A stretch of 64,000 nucleotides of DNA from Cyrtodaria siliqua (taxonomy: Eukaryota; Mollusca; Bivalvia; Adapedonta; Hiatellidae). The position numbers and the translations under genes were made by a program. Location of the stretch: positions 1 to 64,000 of the forward strand of contig JAWPHD010011038.1 of NCBI GenBank assembly GCA_037043455.1, given 5' to 3'. Positions 39,655 through 50,659 of the stretch are shown here, one piece after another. The notes beneath the pieces are model-generated. The model was not told the DNA's origin. It ran no database searches and saw only the letters and a program-made list of their open reading frames with translations. How positions within the stretch are numbered: the stretch's first letter is position 1; each line of letters opens with the position of its first letter.

Positions 39655-39945
39655 TAGACTATCCATGCTAGACTGCATGTCCGGACGTCTGCACGAGTCT
39701 AGCCGCCAGGTCCAGACACGTACACACTTGAGTCCAGCCTCCTGGTCAGGACGCTTAGACCCAGAGTCTAGCTTCCAGGTCCGGATGTTTCGACCCAAAG
39801 TCTGGCCTACAGGTCCGAACATTTAGACCCAGAGTCTAGGCTCCAGGTCCAGATGTCTAGGCTCCAGGTCCAGATGTTTAGACCCAGAGTCTAGCCTCCT
39901 GGTCTGGATGTCTATGCTAACGAGTCTAGCCTCAATGTCTGGATG
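39655..39945 (+). repeat. ~34-bp minisatellite
   Basis: About eight degenerate units read GAGTCTAGCCTCCAGGTCC then a GATGTTTAGACCCA-like tail. Open frames across it (e.g. 39569-39826) are by-products of the repeat. The 350 bp between HINE-2 and this array show no other feature. Confidence 0.8.
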
Positions 39946-40138
39946 TAAAGCTCATAGTGTGACAAACAGTATTTGGCTTTTATAGAGTGTGAGTGAATAT
40001 GCAAAAGTGGATAGATAAGCATGCCATGTAAATGTGTCTGTTTAATTTTTTAAGGTTTGTTTTACTACAGATATATAAACTTAATAAATACGAATACCGA
40101 ATTCATGGAATTGTCCTTTTATTACTCCGCAATCTTCA

Positions 40139-40465
40139 GGGCTGGCGTGGCGTAGTCGGTAGCGCGGCGGATTTGTAACCGGAGGCCCCGGGTTCAATCC
40201 TCCGTGGTGCCACTGAGTTCCGTCGGTGTGTTCTTCGGCAAGACACTTTCCCTTAGCCCCGTCCGTCGGATGGGGACGTAAACCAGGCGGTCCCGTGTAT
40301 CGGTCTATCCTCCGAGCACGTTAAAGAACCATAGGAATCTATTCGATAATAAGAGTAGGGCAGGTTCCCGGATTCCTATGTATCCTTCCCCTCTCTCTGG
40401 GGCGGCTCTAAATAACCTATACTGTGTTGATGAGCCGTTAAACAACATTCAATTCAATTCATTTT
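40139..40465 (+). mobile_element. tRNA-Thr-derived SINE, full length
   Basis: The 5' head looks like a tRNA: A-box TGGCGTAGTCGG, anticodon loop ATTTGTAAC (TGT, Thr-like), B-box GGTTCAATCC. A body follows with TTCTTCGGCAAGACACTTTC, resembling conserved cores of metazoan SINEs (from memory), and a tail of ATTCA repeats. Pol III promoter boxes are internal. The head lacks a full acceptor-stem match, so it is not a tRNA gene. Confidence 0.8.
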
Positions 40466-40744
40466 CATCCAGTAAACAAGAGTCGACATTATGAAGTAAA
40501 AGTGACATTGTGTTAAAAGGCAAATGTACTGTTTGTAGTACTGGATGTTCGGGGAAGCATAAAATTATGTCGCCTCTTGTCCATCTGTCCGCTGTTCTTA
40601 ACTGGAGCATAACTTGAAAACTACTAACACAGTGTGACTGGAATGAAACTTCAGCACAATAATTGCAGTCTATGGGAAGAAATGCAAAGCACAAAAACCC
40701 TACCTCTATTTCATATAAATTATGAATTATTACCCTTTATTATT

Positions 40745-42474
40745 AGCTCTACCAAGGGCCAGCAGAGCTTATGGGATGGCGAGTTGTCCGTTAACTTTTG
40801 TCTCGTTAAGACGATAGAGTCTTCATTTTTAATCTGATCTTTACCAACCTTTACCAGTTTGTTAATATCAATTAAAGCTCAGACAAGTTCGAAAACCAGC
40901 CAGATCTGGCCACTAACAGCGAAATTATGGCCCTTAATTTAGTTAAAAATGCTATTTTGCCTCGTTAAGACGATAGGGCCTTCATTTTTCATCCGATCTT
41001 TCCCAAACTTTACCAGATTGTTAATGTCAATGAAAGCTCGGACATGTCCGGAAACCAGCCAGATCAGACCAGTAACAGCTGAGTTCCTTTTTGTTTACCT
41101 TTACATAAGTGTTTAAATAAATTGTTATATTTGGCATTTTATGTACTGTCCTTTGTTGTAGCCAATTTAATATTCTATTTATTTTCTTGTTTTGTCTGGT
41201 CTTATTTTGCCATGTTAAGACGATAGGGCCTTCATTTTTCATCTGATCTTTACCAAACATTACCACATTGTTAATGTCAATGAAAGCTCAGCCAAGTTCG
41301 AAAACCAGCCAGATCGTATTAGTAACAGCGGAGTTTTGGCCTTGATTTAGTTAAAAACGCTATATTTTGCCTCGTATAGGCAATAGGGCCTTCATTTTTC
41401 ATCCGACCGTTATCAAACTTTACCAGATTGTTAATATCAATGAAAGCTTGGCCATACCAGATCGGACCAGTAACAGTGGAGTTATGGCCTTGATTTAGTT
41501 AAAAATGCTATACTTTGCCTCAAGACGATAGGGCCTCATTTTTCATCTGATCTTTACCAAACTTTACCAGATTGTTAATGTCAATGAAAGCTCGGACAAG
41601 TTCGAAAACCCGCCAGATCAGACCAGTAACAGCTGAGTTCCTTTTTGTTTACCTTTACAAAAGTGTTGAAATGAATTGTTATATTTGGCATTTTATGTGC
41701 TGTTCTTTGTTGAAGCCAATTTATTCTATTTAATTTCATGTTTTGTTTCGTCTTATTTTGTCTCTAAGACGATAGGGCCTTCATTTTTCATCTGATCTTT
41801 ACCAAACTTTACCAGATTGTTAATATCAATGAAAGTTTGGCCAAGTTCGAAAACCAGCCAGATTGTTTTAGTAACAGCGGAGTTAAGGCCCTTGATTTAG
41901 TTAAAAATGCTATATTTTGCCTCATTAAGACTATAGGGCCTTCATTTTTCATATGATCTTTACCAAACATTAAGAGATTGTTAATATCAATGAAAGCTCG
42001 GACGAGTTCGAAAACAAGCCAGATCGGACCAGTAACAGCGGAGTTATGGCCCTTGATTTAGTAAAAATGCTATATTTTGCCTCGTTAAGACGACAAGGCC
42101 TTCATTTTTCATCCGATCTTTACCAAACTTTACCAGATTGTTAATGTCAATGAAAGCTCGGACAAGTTTGAAAACCAGCCCGATCAGACCAGTAACAGCG
42201 GAGTTCCTTTTTGTTTACCTTTATAAAAGTGTTGAAATAAATTGTTATATTTACCATTTTATGTACTGTTCTTTGCCAATTTATTATACTATTCATTTTC
42301 GTGTTTTGTCTGTGTAAAATGTAGGTACATTATAAACATAGTACATAACTAAATTTGAATTATTTTATACAAAACTTTAAAAAAAGACTTAAATTGCAGT
42401 CAATCGCTGCATTGATGTTATAAGAGCCATGTTAGCCAGTAGAGCGCCCACATGCCCTCTTTGGCCTCTTGTTT
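40745..42474 (+). mobile_element. HINE-3: Helentron-like element with higher-order core repeat
   Basis: The 5' end is AGCTCTACC-AAGGGCCAGCAGAGCT, then TTATGGGATGGCGAG as in HINE-2. The 3' end is CAGTAGAGC, an imperfect GCCCTCTTTGGCC hairpin and CTTGTTT. Eight ~155-bp units (AAGACGATAGGGCCTTCAT) lie at 40804, 40963, 41213, 41371, 41518, 41763, 41924 and 42081. A ~115-bp spacer starting GTTCCTTTTTGTTTACC follows units 2, 5 and 8, giving a higher-order period of about 560 bp. The triplicated segment ends inside the first spacer. Confidence 0.7.
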
Positions 42475-42549
42475 CATATTTATAATTGTCTCGCCTTTTG
42501 AAAAAATGTGAGACATAGGCGCCGCTAATGTTGGTGGGCTCTACGGCAT

Positions 42550-42890
42550 CAACATATTGTATAATAACTTTCTTGTCCTTGGCAGTAGAATGTTCAAATT
42601 TCATATATAACCTTCTGGTCATTGTCTTTCCTAATACCAATAATTGTCAGCCCTCCAACTGACCATGGGACCGAGTCGGTGTCACTTAAATACATGTAGC
42701 GTCAATATTTTGCGTTATAATGCACTTAAATACATGTAGCGTCAATATTTTGCGTTATAATTCGCGTGACGGTACATGTATGTAAGTGGCATTGAGTTGG
42801 AGGGCTGAAAGTTATTGGCATTAGGAAAGACAATGATAAGGAGGTTATATATGAAATGAACATGGACAAGAAAGTTCTAATACAATATGT
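42550..42890. repeat. 341-bp imperfect palindrome with a 39-bp direct duplication in its loop
   Basis: The arms run from CAACATATTGTATAATAACT and inward to its complement ending near 42890, including TGTCTTTCCTAATACCAATA on the left and the matching complement on the right. In the centre, GCACTTAAATACATGTAGCG and the following bases occur twice in tandem (42683 and 42722). It may be a foldback MITE; no clear target duplication is seen. Confidence 0.7.
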
Positions 42891-42894
42891 ACCG

Positions 42895-42962
42895 TTGTTA
42901 AGATTTTGGTTAATGTTTTGGTTAAGATTACGGTTAAGATTTTGGTTAAGGTTTGCGTTAAA
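42895..42962 (+). repeat. Short tandem repeat TTTTGGTTAAGA
   Basis: Five to six degenerate copies of a 12-13 bp unit, GGTTAAGATTTT. Confidence 0.75.
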
Positions 42963-42989
42963 TTCTTAAACCTTTTTGTTCTTTGGAGT

Positions 42990-43350
42990 ACAGTGTTCAA
43001 ATTCCAGGTATAAACTCCTTGTCATTGTCCTACTTATTCCAGTGATTTTCAACCTGCAACTGACCCTGTGTCAAAGTCAGTGGTCTCTTAAATACATGTA
43101 CCATCTCCAAAAAAACTTCCACCTCTCCAACTGACCATGTTTCAGAGTCAATGCCACTTAAATACATGTACCGTCTTCAAAAACTGTGTTAAAATGTGCG
43201 TTAAATTATTTTACTTTTTTTGTCCTATAGAGTACTGTAGAGTGTTCAAATTTCATATATAAAATCACTGGTCATTGTTCTTATTCCAATAACTTTCATC
43301 CTCAAACTGACCCTGTGTCAAGGTCAGTGGTCTCTTAAATACATGTATTG
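42990..43350 (+). repeat. Three degenerate copies related to the arm of the preceding palindrome
   Basis: Blocks at about 42990, 43105 and 43225 share GTGTTCAAATT, CCAACTGACC and CTTAAATACATGTA with the left arm of the palindrome at 42550-42890. Confidence 0.65.
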
Positions 43351-43465
43351 TCTCCTAATTTCACAATACATATATAACACCGATATTTCTATAAGTTTAA
43401 GTATAAACGTTCGTAACACGCTGCTATATATAAATATGATAATGACTAATAAATAGCAACTTCAT

Positions 43466-43632
43466 ACGTTTGTTTATCTTTGAATGTCATGGAAATATGT
43501 GTGAACGAAATTTGAGTACTTGAGCTAAAGTCTAAGAATTCACCAACCATTCTTCAAATTATTCTTAGACTAGCTCAAGTACTCAAATTTCGTTCACACA
43601 TATTTTCATGACATTCAAAGATAAACAAACGT
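43466..43632. mobile_element. 167-bp near-perfect hairpin (foldback MITE-like)
   Basis: The left arm from ACGTTTGTTTATCTTTGAAT (43466-43537) is almost the exact complement of the right arm ending at 43632, with a loop of about 24 nt. Downstream, to 44199, there is a short inverted pair (AGTGCAGAACTATTGT / ACAATAGTTTTGCACT, 43685-43745) and a stretch with no gene. Confidence 0.75.
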
Positions 43633-44199
43633 GGACTTTTTCATTGCTATATATTGAGGATTCAGTGCAGAACCTTTGTGTTCAGTGCAGAACTATTGTA
43701 TCTCCTTCTTTATTCATATGTAGGAACAATAGTTTTGCACTGACCCCTCGATATCCAAAATGTGTAAGATTCTGGAAATAATATGTTTAAACCAAACAAT
43801 TAATGGCAGAAAATTTGTTTGTTTGTATGGTGTTTTACGTCATTTTCAACACATGTAAGGTTATATATGACGGTCGATTTTTGTGGTGGAGGCAGACCAC
43901 CCACTTTTCCTGGGTAGACTCAGTACTGTACACCTCCCGCCATCCATAAGAATTGACACTTCCTCACTCAATTGCAGAAAAAAAATAATTTAAAAACAAT
44001 TTAAAAAAAAAATGATTTTAATGACAATATGATTCAGTGACAATGACAATAAAGACACAATTTAATCACAATTTTATATTTAAAGGTTTAGCACTTAAAA
44101 TGTTTAATGTTGATAAAATAATTCTTCTATTCAAAGGAACACTGTTACTTTGAGCTTATAAAACAAACACAAAATAATTATGTTGTTATACATGTACAT

Positions 44200-44355
44200 G
44201 CGGTCCCATGTATTGGAGTCTATCTTCCAAGAACATTAAAGAACCTTAGAAGTCCATTTGATAAGAGTAGGGCAGGTTCCTGGATTCCTATGTATCCTTT
44301 CCCTCTCTCTGGGGTGGCTGTAAATAACATATAATGTGTTGATGAGCCGTTACGT
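44200..44355 (+). mobile_element. 5'-truncated copy of the tRNA-Thr SINE
   Basis: It matches the 3' half of the SINE at 40139-40465 (from GCGGTCCC to GATGAGCCGTTA) with several substitutions and no tRNA head. It is an older, independent insertion. From 44356 to 45284 no gene or clear element was seen, apart from a CGTCCGTCCGTCC tract near 45242. Confidence 0.8.
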
Positions 44356-45284
44356 AAAAGAACATCTAATTTGATTCAGTTCAAAAACGTTTAGTATAGA
44401 AAATAAATACATGATACAATTATAATGTTTAATATACTGACATGCCAAAGTTTGAGTTTACAAATTCTTTAAAAATGCTAAATATGATTCAGAAATTTGT
44501 GATTAAACCTCTTTGATAGAATAATTAATGATTCGAAAAAAGGCCATGTTGGAGTTTTTATACTCAAACCTGGCCTTTAAAAATATTTCATTGTATCACA
44601 AGCAGATACCAGCATTAATTTGTGATGACATGTTCATGATAAAACAGGATATATGCTTATATTAAAATGTCAATTTATGAGAGCAAAAAACAACAGCCTC
44701 TGTGTAACAAGATACTTCCAAATTATAATAGCGGATATTTTTGCAGGCTAAATATGTTCAATGAACTTTTTAAAGGGACGCTGTAAAGCCTATATTTAGC
44801 ATAATAAAGTAACATGCTGATATAGACACACGTTTGACCGAATATGGTCTATGGAATGTTAATGTCTGTCCATTCATCAATATTTGCATTTAGCTCCTTT
44901 TATGGAAAACTATGAACGCTACACTTTTGAATGCAGACTAAGGTACTTGATGTTGCATAAACCCTCGATTTTATCAAGATGAAGGTCATTTGAAACCTGT
45001 TTGGTGGACACGTCACTTTAGGCGAGACACCATGTTGCGCACAACTCTTGTTTTGTCCAGAGCATAACTTGAAAATAACCATTGGGACTCCATGGGCAAT
45101 GAGAAGAAGTGCAGAGCGCATGAACTGTAACTGTCATTCAAATAAGAGTTATTGCTCTTTGTAATTTTGTCGAGCCTGTTTACAGATCTCGACTTAGCAA
45201 TACCAGTGTCGTACGGATGTATATGTGTCAGTTTGTCTGTTCGTCCGTCCGTCCGACATTCATTTGTTTATATGTTCTTCAAAG

Positions 45285-45510
45285 AGCAGTGGCAAAAAAA
45301 CAATAACGTGGCTCCAGCGTAAATGGAGTTTCTACGATAGAATTTGCAGCAACTCCGCAGTTCAGGGTGAGAAGGTTCTAGGCCCATTTTCCATATTTTA
45401 TCTCGATGTACATGGAAGATGAGCCTGGCATGTTCATGCCTTTTAGGCGCCATATAACCTTTTCATGTGTTGGTGCGCCTTAAAACCCCAATTCAATTCA
45501 ATTCAATTCA
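45285..45510 (+). mobile_element. SINE-like repeat, copy 1
   Basis: A 226-bp unit begins GAGCAGTGGCAAAAA and includes GTGGCTCCAGCGTAAATGGA. It ends GTGTTGGTGCGCCTTAAAAC and an ATTCA-repeat tail. The tail type is the same as that of the tRNA-Thr SINE, suggesting use of the same LINE machinery. A second copy lies at 46593. Confidence 0.65.
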
Positions 45511-46592
45511 CTACTTGCATGAATGTTATGAAGCTTCACCACAATGTCCCTTATATACATCTTACATCATGTGCACAATTTCGAGTAGCTCTGACATACT
45601 TGCAACGAAATATTGGTCACTTCTGTTCCCCTCTACAACATGAGTAGCTTGCTTCTGTCATGCATGTTTTTTTTACAAAACTCCACCAGACTGTTCCTTA
45701 CATGCATCTAACATAATTTGCTAAATTTTTCTGGTCACTGTGACCTACTTTGGACGAAATATAGGTCACATCCGGTCTCCTTTACAACATGCACCCGTTT
45801 GGTTCCGGGGCAAAGAATACGGCTACTGCAGATCCCATTGGAGAGGTAGGCAGAGTGTCACATAACCGCCGGCCGTCCGTGATCGTATAGAGTTTATGAC
45901 TTAATTAAATAACGAAATAACAATATTGCTGCATTTTAGCTTTATTACCTAACGTTATTAACCTCAGACTAGAGCAGACTCAACTAGACAAAAGAAACCC
46001 TCAGCATACAGAAAATAAACGCGTTTATATACAACGTACGAACTTGCAGAATTCACGGACTTACAGATGCTGGGTCAAACTTTTGACCACCTAACGTCAA
46101 TTATGTTCCTATCTTTGGTGATTGTACCAATACAAAATAATTTGATATTTTAATTGTTGTGAGAACACAGCATCATATTATTATCATATGACGATTGACA
46201 TTACCATGTTTTAGACTGCATATTCAGCTATAGAAATGTCAACTGATACGTGATATTCCATGTATATTGCACATAACTCTTAAAGGTATAGCGACATTAT
46301 AATATTGCTATATTATCAAAGCGTGCTTTAAACTCATTTACTAAATGAATTCGTTAATTAAATTATTACTGTATTGATTTAATTAAACAATCGATGACAA
46401 ATCATCAATCAATTAATCAATTAATTAAGATAATTAATTAACCCAGGTACCATTATGTTACAAGAGGGGTAGAACCCACACCCAACCCCACCACCCAAAT
46501 GCATGCTCATTTTATCATTTTTTGTTCATGCTCATTAAAGGTCTTCTTCATGACCCCTGCATTGTTTCAGGTGCCATCTCGCTCACAGCACT

Positions 46593-46816
46593 AGAGCAGT
46601 GGCAGAAAAACAATAAACGTGGCTCCAGCGTAAATGGAGTGTCTACAATAGAATTTGCAGCAACTCTGCAGTTCTGCAGGTGAGAAGGTTCTAGGCCCAT
46701 TCTCAATATTTGATCTCGATATACATGGAGAATGAGCCTGGCATGTTCATTCCTTTAGGCACCATATAACCTTTCATGTGTTGGTGCTCCTTAACACCCC
46801 AATTGAATTCAATTTT
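46593..46816 (+). mobile_element. SINE-like repeat, copy 2
   Basis: This is the same unit as 45285-45510 with about 10% differences and a shorter ATTCA-type tail. Between the two copies (45511-46592) no gene was seen; there is an ATTAATTAA-rich tract near 46400. Confidence 0.65.
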
Positions 46817-46839
46817 TTCTTCGGACCAACGTGGGATAT

Positions 46840-47560
46840 ATGTTGATATAAGGTCAAGATGTCGGTAACCTTATTCCAACGTCAATACGCCGTCCAAACC
46901 ACGATGTCTGACAGACGTCAAGTTTTTGACGTCGTTCTGACGTGATATTTTGGTCATAAATACGTAGAAATAATGTACAATCATGGTGACCTACATCCAA
47001 CGTCAATACAACGTTGATGTGAGTGCATTAATTTAAAATGAACGTCAATACAACGACGGACTTTGACGTCTGTTTGACGTCTAAAAAACTTTAATTTTGA
47101 CTGTTAATCCAACGTCAGTACTACCTTGGTTTATGACGTTCCACCAATCATAGTGTTACTAAAGTCAAATAACGTCGGATACAACGTTGGATTTTGACCT
47201 CAGTTGGACGTCAACTTTTGAGGTTAATACGTCGGACTTTAAACATTTATTTGACGTTGGAATATGTCATCAAAAAAACTTTCATTTTGACTGTTAATCC
47301 AACTTCTTTACAACTTAAGCTTATGATGTTATTACGTTGATTTGACGTCAGATAGAAGGTTGGGGTTTGACGTCCGTTACACGTCAACATTTGACGTCAA
47401 TACAACGTTGGGTTTTGACGTCCTTTTATACGTCGGAAAATGACGTCGTAATATTTAATTTTGAATGTGAAATCAATGCCACTACAGTGCCAGGTTATAA
47501 CGTTGTGCCAACGTTGTACTGACGTCAAATGCCTGCTGGGTGGCGTCATATGTCTTATAA
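46840..47560. repeat. Degenerate array rich in AACGTC/TGACGTC palindromic motifs
   Basis: Blocks such as CAACGTCAATACAACGTTG and TTTTGACGTC recur every 30-45 bases for about 700 bp, with weaker outliers at 47690 and 48835. Many sites fit the CRE/ATF half-site TGACGT. No coding frame was seen. It may be a decayed satellite; regulatory meaning is unproven. Confidence 0.7.
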
Positions 47561-48258
47561 TTTTCATTTAAATCAACAATATCAAAACGAATATTCAAGG
47601 TATCGCCAAAATACGAACTAGTATCCATTTTCATATTTTATTCTGTACTGCAATCATAATACGTGAATACAACGACCTAATCCGACCGTTGATATGACGT
47701 CGACGCAACGTCGGGTTACAACTCATCACGAATACATTAAAGGGACTTAATTATATAAACACATCTTGGACATTATTATCCTGGTTGATGACTTTAACTT
47801 TTATTGTGTTATGTGTGCTTTTAACTATTTTATCACATATTTATACATATTTCGACTAATATCTATATAAAGGCACGAAATAAAAAAAAAAAGTTTGAAA
47901 GTTAATAAAAATGACGGGAGCAAGTGGGATTCTCATAACAGGATAACACAAATTGAATTTGTTGATAACAATTGACAGTAAATTAAAAAAACACTGAAAA
48001 CAGTTAACAGTACATCTAATAACAGATAACAGTTAATATTTTTTCACAAAAACACATAACAAAATATTAATTTCGCCAATAACAGAAATAACCCTTAATT
48101 GCCCCACAACCTCCTTCAAAAATATATACAAATTAACTATCGCTTTGATGTTATGTTAACCACATTAGTAGAACATGTTTGCTACTTTGTTCACTCTGCA
48201 GCTTGTCAGACAACTGAAACGTGGATAAAACTGTTCAATCTTAGAAGTTCAATATATA

Positions 48259-48756
48259 CTCAGCAAAAATAGAAAGTATCCACTTTGTTTTCCTGCAAAA
48301 TCTGAGACTGACGAAGCATCGAGCACATTTGGGACGTTGTATACGTCAGGATGACCCTGTCCAAAGTGTCCAGGACCTTGCAGCAGCACTTGTCCGCCTA
48401 ATGGAACACATTACCTCCAGAATTCGTCAGTCGTTACGTCAGAAGCATGCGACGTCGCATTCTTGCGTGTATTCGGTGTAACGGTGGACACATGAGATAT
48501 TAGCGAGGTTTTGAATAGTTTTCTGTGTATTTGAATCGACTACCTTTACATTTATTCAGTTTTGTGAATTTCGTTTTCACACTTTTGTTTTTAAACTGTG
48601 ATTTTTTTTTTTATTATTAGGTATATTTCGATGAAATTTTGTGTGAACATCAAACAAGGATGTTATTAAAAGAAAATCATGCTACAATTGTTAGTTCTTT
48701 CTTACAGTCTCAGATTTTGCAGGAAAACAAAGTGGATACTTTCTATTTTTTCTGAG
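48259..48756 (+). mobile_element. Tc1-like deletion derivative 1 (52-bp TIRs)
   Basis: The terminal inverted repeats start CTCAGCAAAAATAGAAAG and match over 52 bp with one mismatch. TA dinucleotides flank both ends (48257-58 and 48757-58), as expected for Tc1/mariner. The interior keeps only the 3' end of a transposase gene. The upstream 47561-48256 is AT-rich with no gene. Confidence 0.85.
48318..48503 (+). pseudogene. Tc1-type transposase C-terminal remnant
   Basis: IEHIWDVV at 48318, then in another frame RQDDPVQSVQDLAAALVRL, then in the first frame SMRRRILACIRCNGGHMRY ending at TAG 48501-48503. This order (IEHxWD, QxDP, L, SMRRR-ACIxxxGGHxRY) is the C-terminus of Tc1-family DDE transposases. 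At least two frameshifts and the loss of all upstream sequence, including the catalytic core, make it non-functional. Confidence 0.8.
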
Positions 48757-48912
48757 TATAGTAAAGCATCAAATGAGAGAGAAAGTCACAAGTAGAATAA
48801 AATACGACATCCTATGCCAATACAAAGGTGGGGTTCGACGTCGGTACAACGTCGGAAAATGAAGTCTAAACAATTGTCGTCCTGCCAACACTTCTTATCT
48901 CATAATGAGCAT

Positions 48913-49275
48913 TCACTTTTGCCATTCATTACTGCTGAAAAGTTTATTTGGTTTGAACTCCCGACCTGATCGTGTAATGCATCTTGTTGCTGGATACAGC
49001 GAATTTATGGGAGGGGTGCCTTGCGGGTGATTTATATCAGTCGTTACATTTTCGGGAACTTTTGAAGATTGTGGTCCGTTTTGACATGAATGCATGGCTG
49101 CGATCAAGCACATATAAGTCGTTCGGGTCAAGTTAATCGGTTTGTTTATGCAAGAAACGTCGAGTGCTTGCTGACAACAACAGCCGACTTCCATAGTTTG
49201 TCCATTTGTATTCTTATTTTATTACCCACGTGCAGATCGGGTAACGATTTTGTACACCGGTCCATGGACATACAA
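48913..49275 (-). pseudogene. Ty3/Gypsy-like pol C-terminal relic
   Basis: Reading the minus strand, one frame gives LHVGNKIRIQMDKLWKSAVV. This resembles the small C-terminal fold of Gypsy integrases (VGDxVRIQ...LWKxAxV). Another frame ends ITRSGREFKPNKL before a stop, like the TRSGRxxKPP tail of many Gypsy polyproteins. Frame changes and stops lie between. No LTRs were recognised, and the rest of pol is absent. Confidence 0.5.
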
Positions 49276-49673
49276 GTACCCTGGATTTGAAACTGCCTAT
49301 ATTCTCGACTTATCCGCCAAATGGCGAATAAGCGGGTTCCCTGATTACTCTGCGATAAACAACAGAGTACCAGTCAGGGTAAGAGGTGCGCGGCGGCCAT
49401 TTTTGACGCGATCGATTATCTTGAAATGAGTTGATGCTGACCTAAAAATGAATTATTAACATACTACTACACGATCTATTTCAAATATCGAGCTCCGTTA
49501 TTTAAATCTACATGTATTGCTTCTAATTTATTGAAGAAATGATGGAATTCATAATATAACTTAGATTTTAACGGCGAAAATACACTCGATAGCTGTGTTG
49601 AATTTCTTTTTCTAAAGTTGTCGGCTTGAATCGAGAATGTACATTTCCAGAAATTTAACTCCTCTTTCATTTA

Positions 49674-50035
49674 CGGTACGATATTCAAAATAATTATGCC
49701 TTTGTATTGCCATTATTGTGTAGATTGGTTGGAGGCCTTGGATTTCTGTATAGCCTTTGTTTTGTTTCAAATTACGCAGTTGAAATTGGTTGAAAATTCA
49801 TAAATAAAGTCGCGAGTATTTTTCATAAAACTCTATACACATTCTAAAAAGTCAAACTCCTGTTTTATTTATGGTTCGATATTCAAAATAATTATTCCCC
49901 TTTTTTTGCCATTATTGTGTAGATCTGGTTTCAGGCCTTGGATTTCTGCATAGCCTTTGTTTTGTTCTCAAATTACTCGGTTGAAATTGGTTGAACATAA
50001 AAAAAAATCTTGGATTTCAATATAGCCTTTGTGCG
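49674..50035 (+). repeat. Direct duplication of ~130 bp, spacing ~187 bp
   Basis: ACGATATTCAAAATAATTAT to GTTGAAATTGGTTGAA occurs at about 49679 and again at about 49869 with roughly 10% differences. A short third piece is at about 50009. Flanking intervals 49276-49673 and 50036-50659 show no gene; the latter has two AT-CGGTAT blocks only. Confidence 0.7.
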
Positions 50036-50659
50036 TGCAAAAAAACAGAAATGTTATATCGATAACCAACATTCTTTGTTGTTTGAACCACACAACCACC
50101 CTTTGAATTATACATGTTACCGCCATTCTAAGCTAGGGTTGTTAAGGGACAATATGCCGAAATACCGCACACGACCACCTTGCATATTCGGTATGACACG
50201 TACGTCTGACTTAGGGGTGGAAGGGTATAAAAAAAAAACGGAAAGCATTCCGCCGATTATTCCTGCTTATTGGCACACATGGTGACAAAACTGAATTGTA
50301 TCAAAATACAAAACGCCGACACAGACACGTCGACCGCACTGTATATTCGGTATCGAACGATGTGAATTAGAAGGTCAGGCGTGCAACATGGAACAATATA
50401 CCACTAAATGAATTGAACATAACAAGATTGACACGACCATCATAGTTTAATTAAACACGACAACTGAAGCCAAAATCAAGGTGGGTTACCTTAGTTTTGC
50501 ATCCACTGGTTGTATTACACATTCTGCTTTGAAATAAAACAAGTGTACGGAACAACATAAATTCACTATTTATACATTTATATATGGCCTCGATTGTGTT
50601 ATCATATAAAATAACCAAAGGCTGGGATCGTGAATCTAACCATTATGATCTAAGGATAA

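Larger units (their letters stand above)
27547..41136 (+). repeat. Copy C, the clean version of the triplicated segment
   Basis: This is the same segment as copies A and B but with long open frames and well-preserved repeats, so it looks like polished consensus. It is the only copy that continues into distinct sequence on the right (beyond TTTGGCA at 41130-41136). The gene and repeats are annotated in detail on this copy. Confidence 0.9.

Noticed and set aside
39569..39826. 85-residue coding frame, with relatives at 12047-12346
   Set aside because: It is a by-product of the 34-bp minisatellite.
40139..40215. Functional tRNA-Thr gene
   Set aside because: A- and B-boxes are present but the acceptor stem is not paired and a SINE body and tail follow.
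1..41136. A real plus/minus/plus genomic triplication (duplication with inverted triplication pattern)
   Set aside because: The A/B axis holds sequencing-adapter sequence, A and B have raw-read error patterns, and their outer ends coincide with one insert end.
49090..49290. 66-residue plus-strand frame
   Set aside because: It overlaps the minus-strand Gypsy-like relic and shows no motif.
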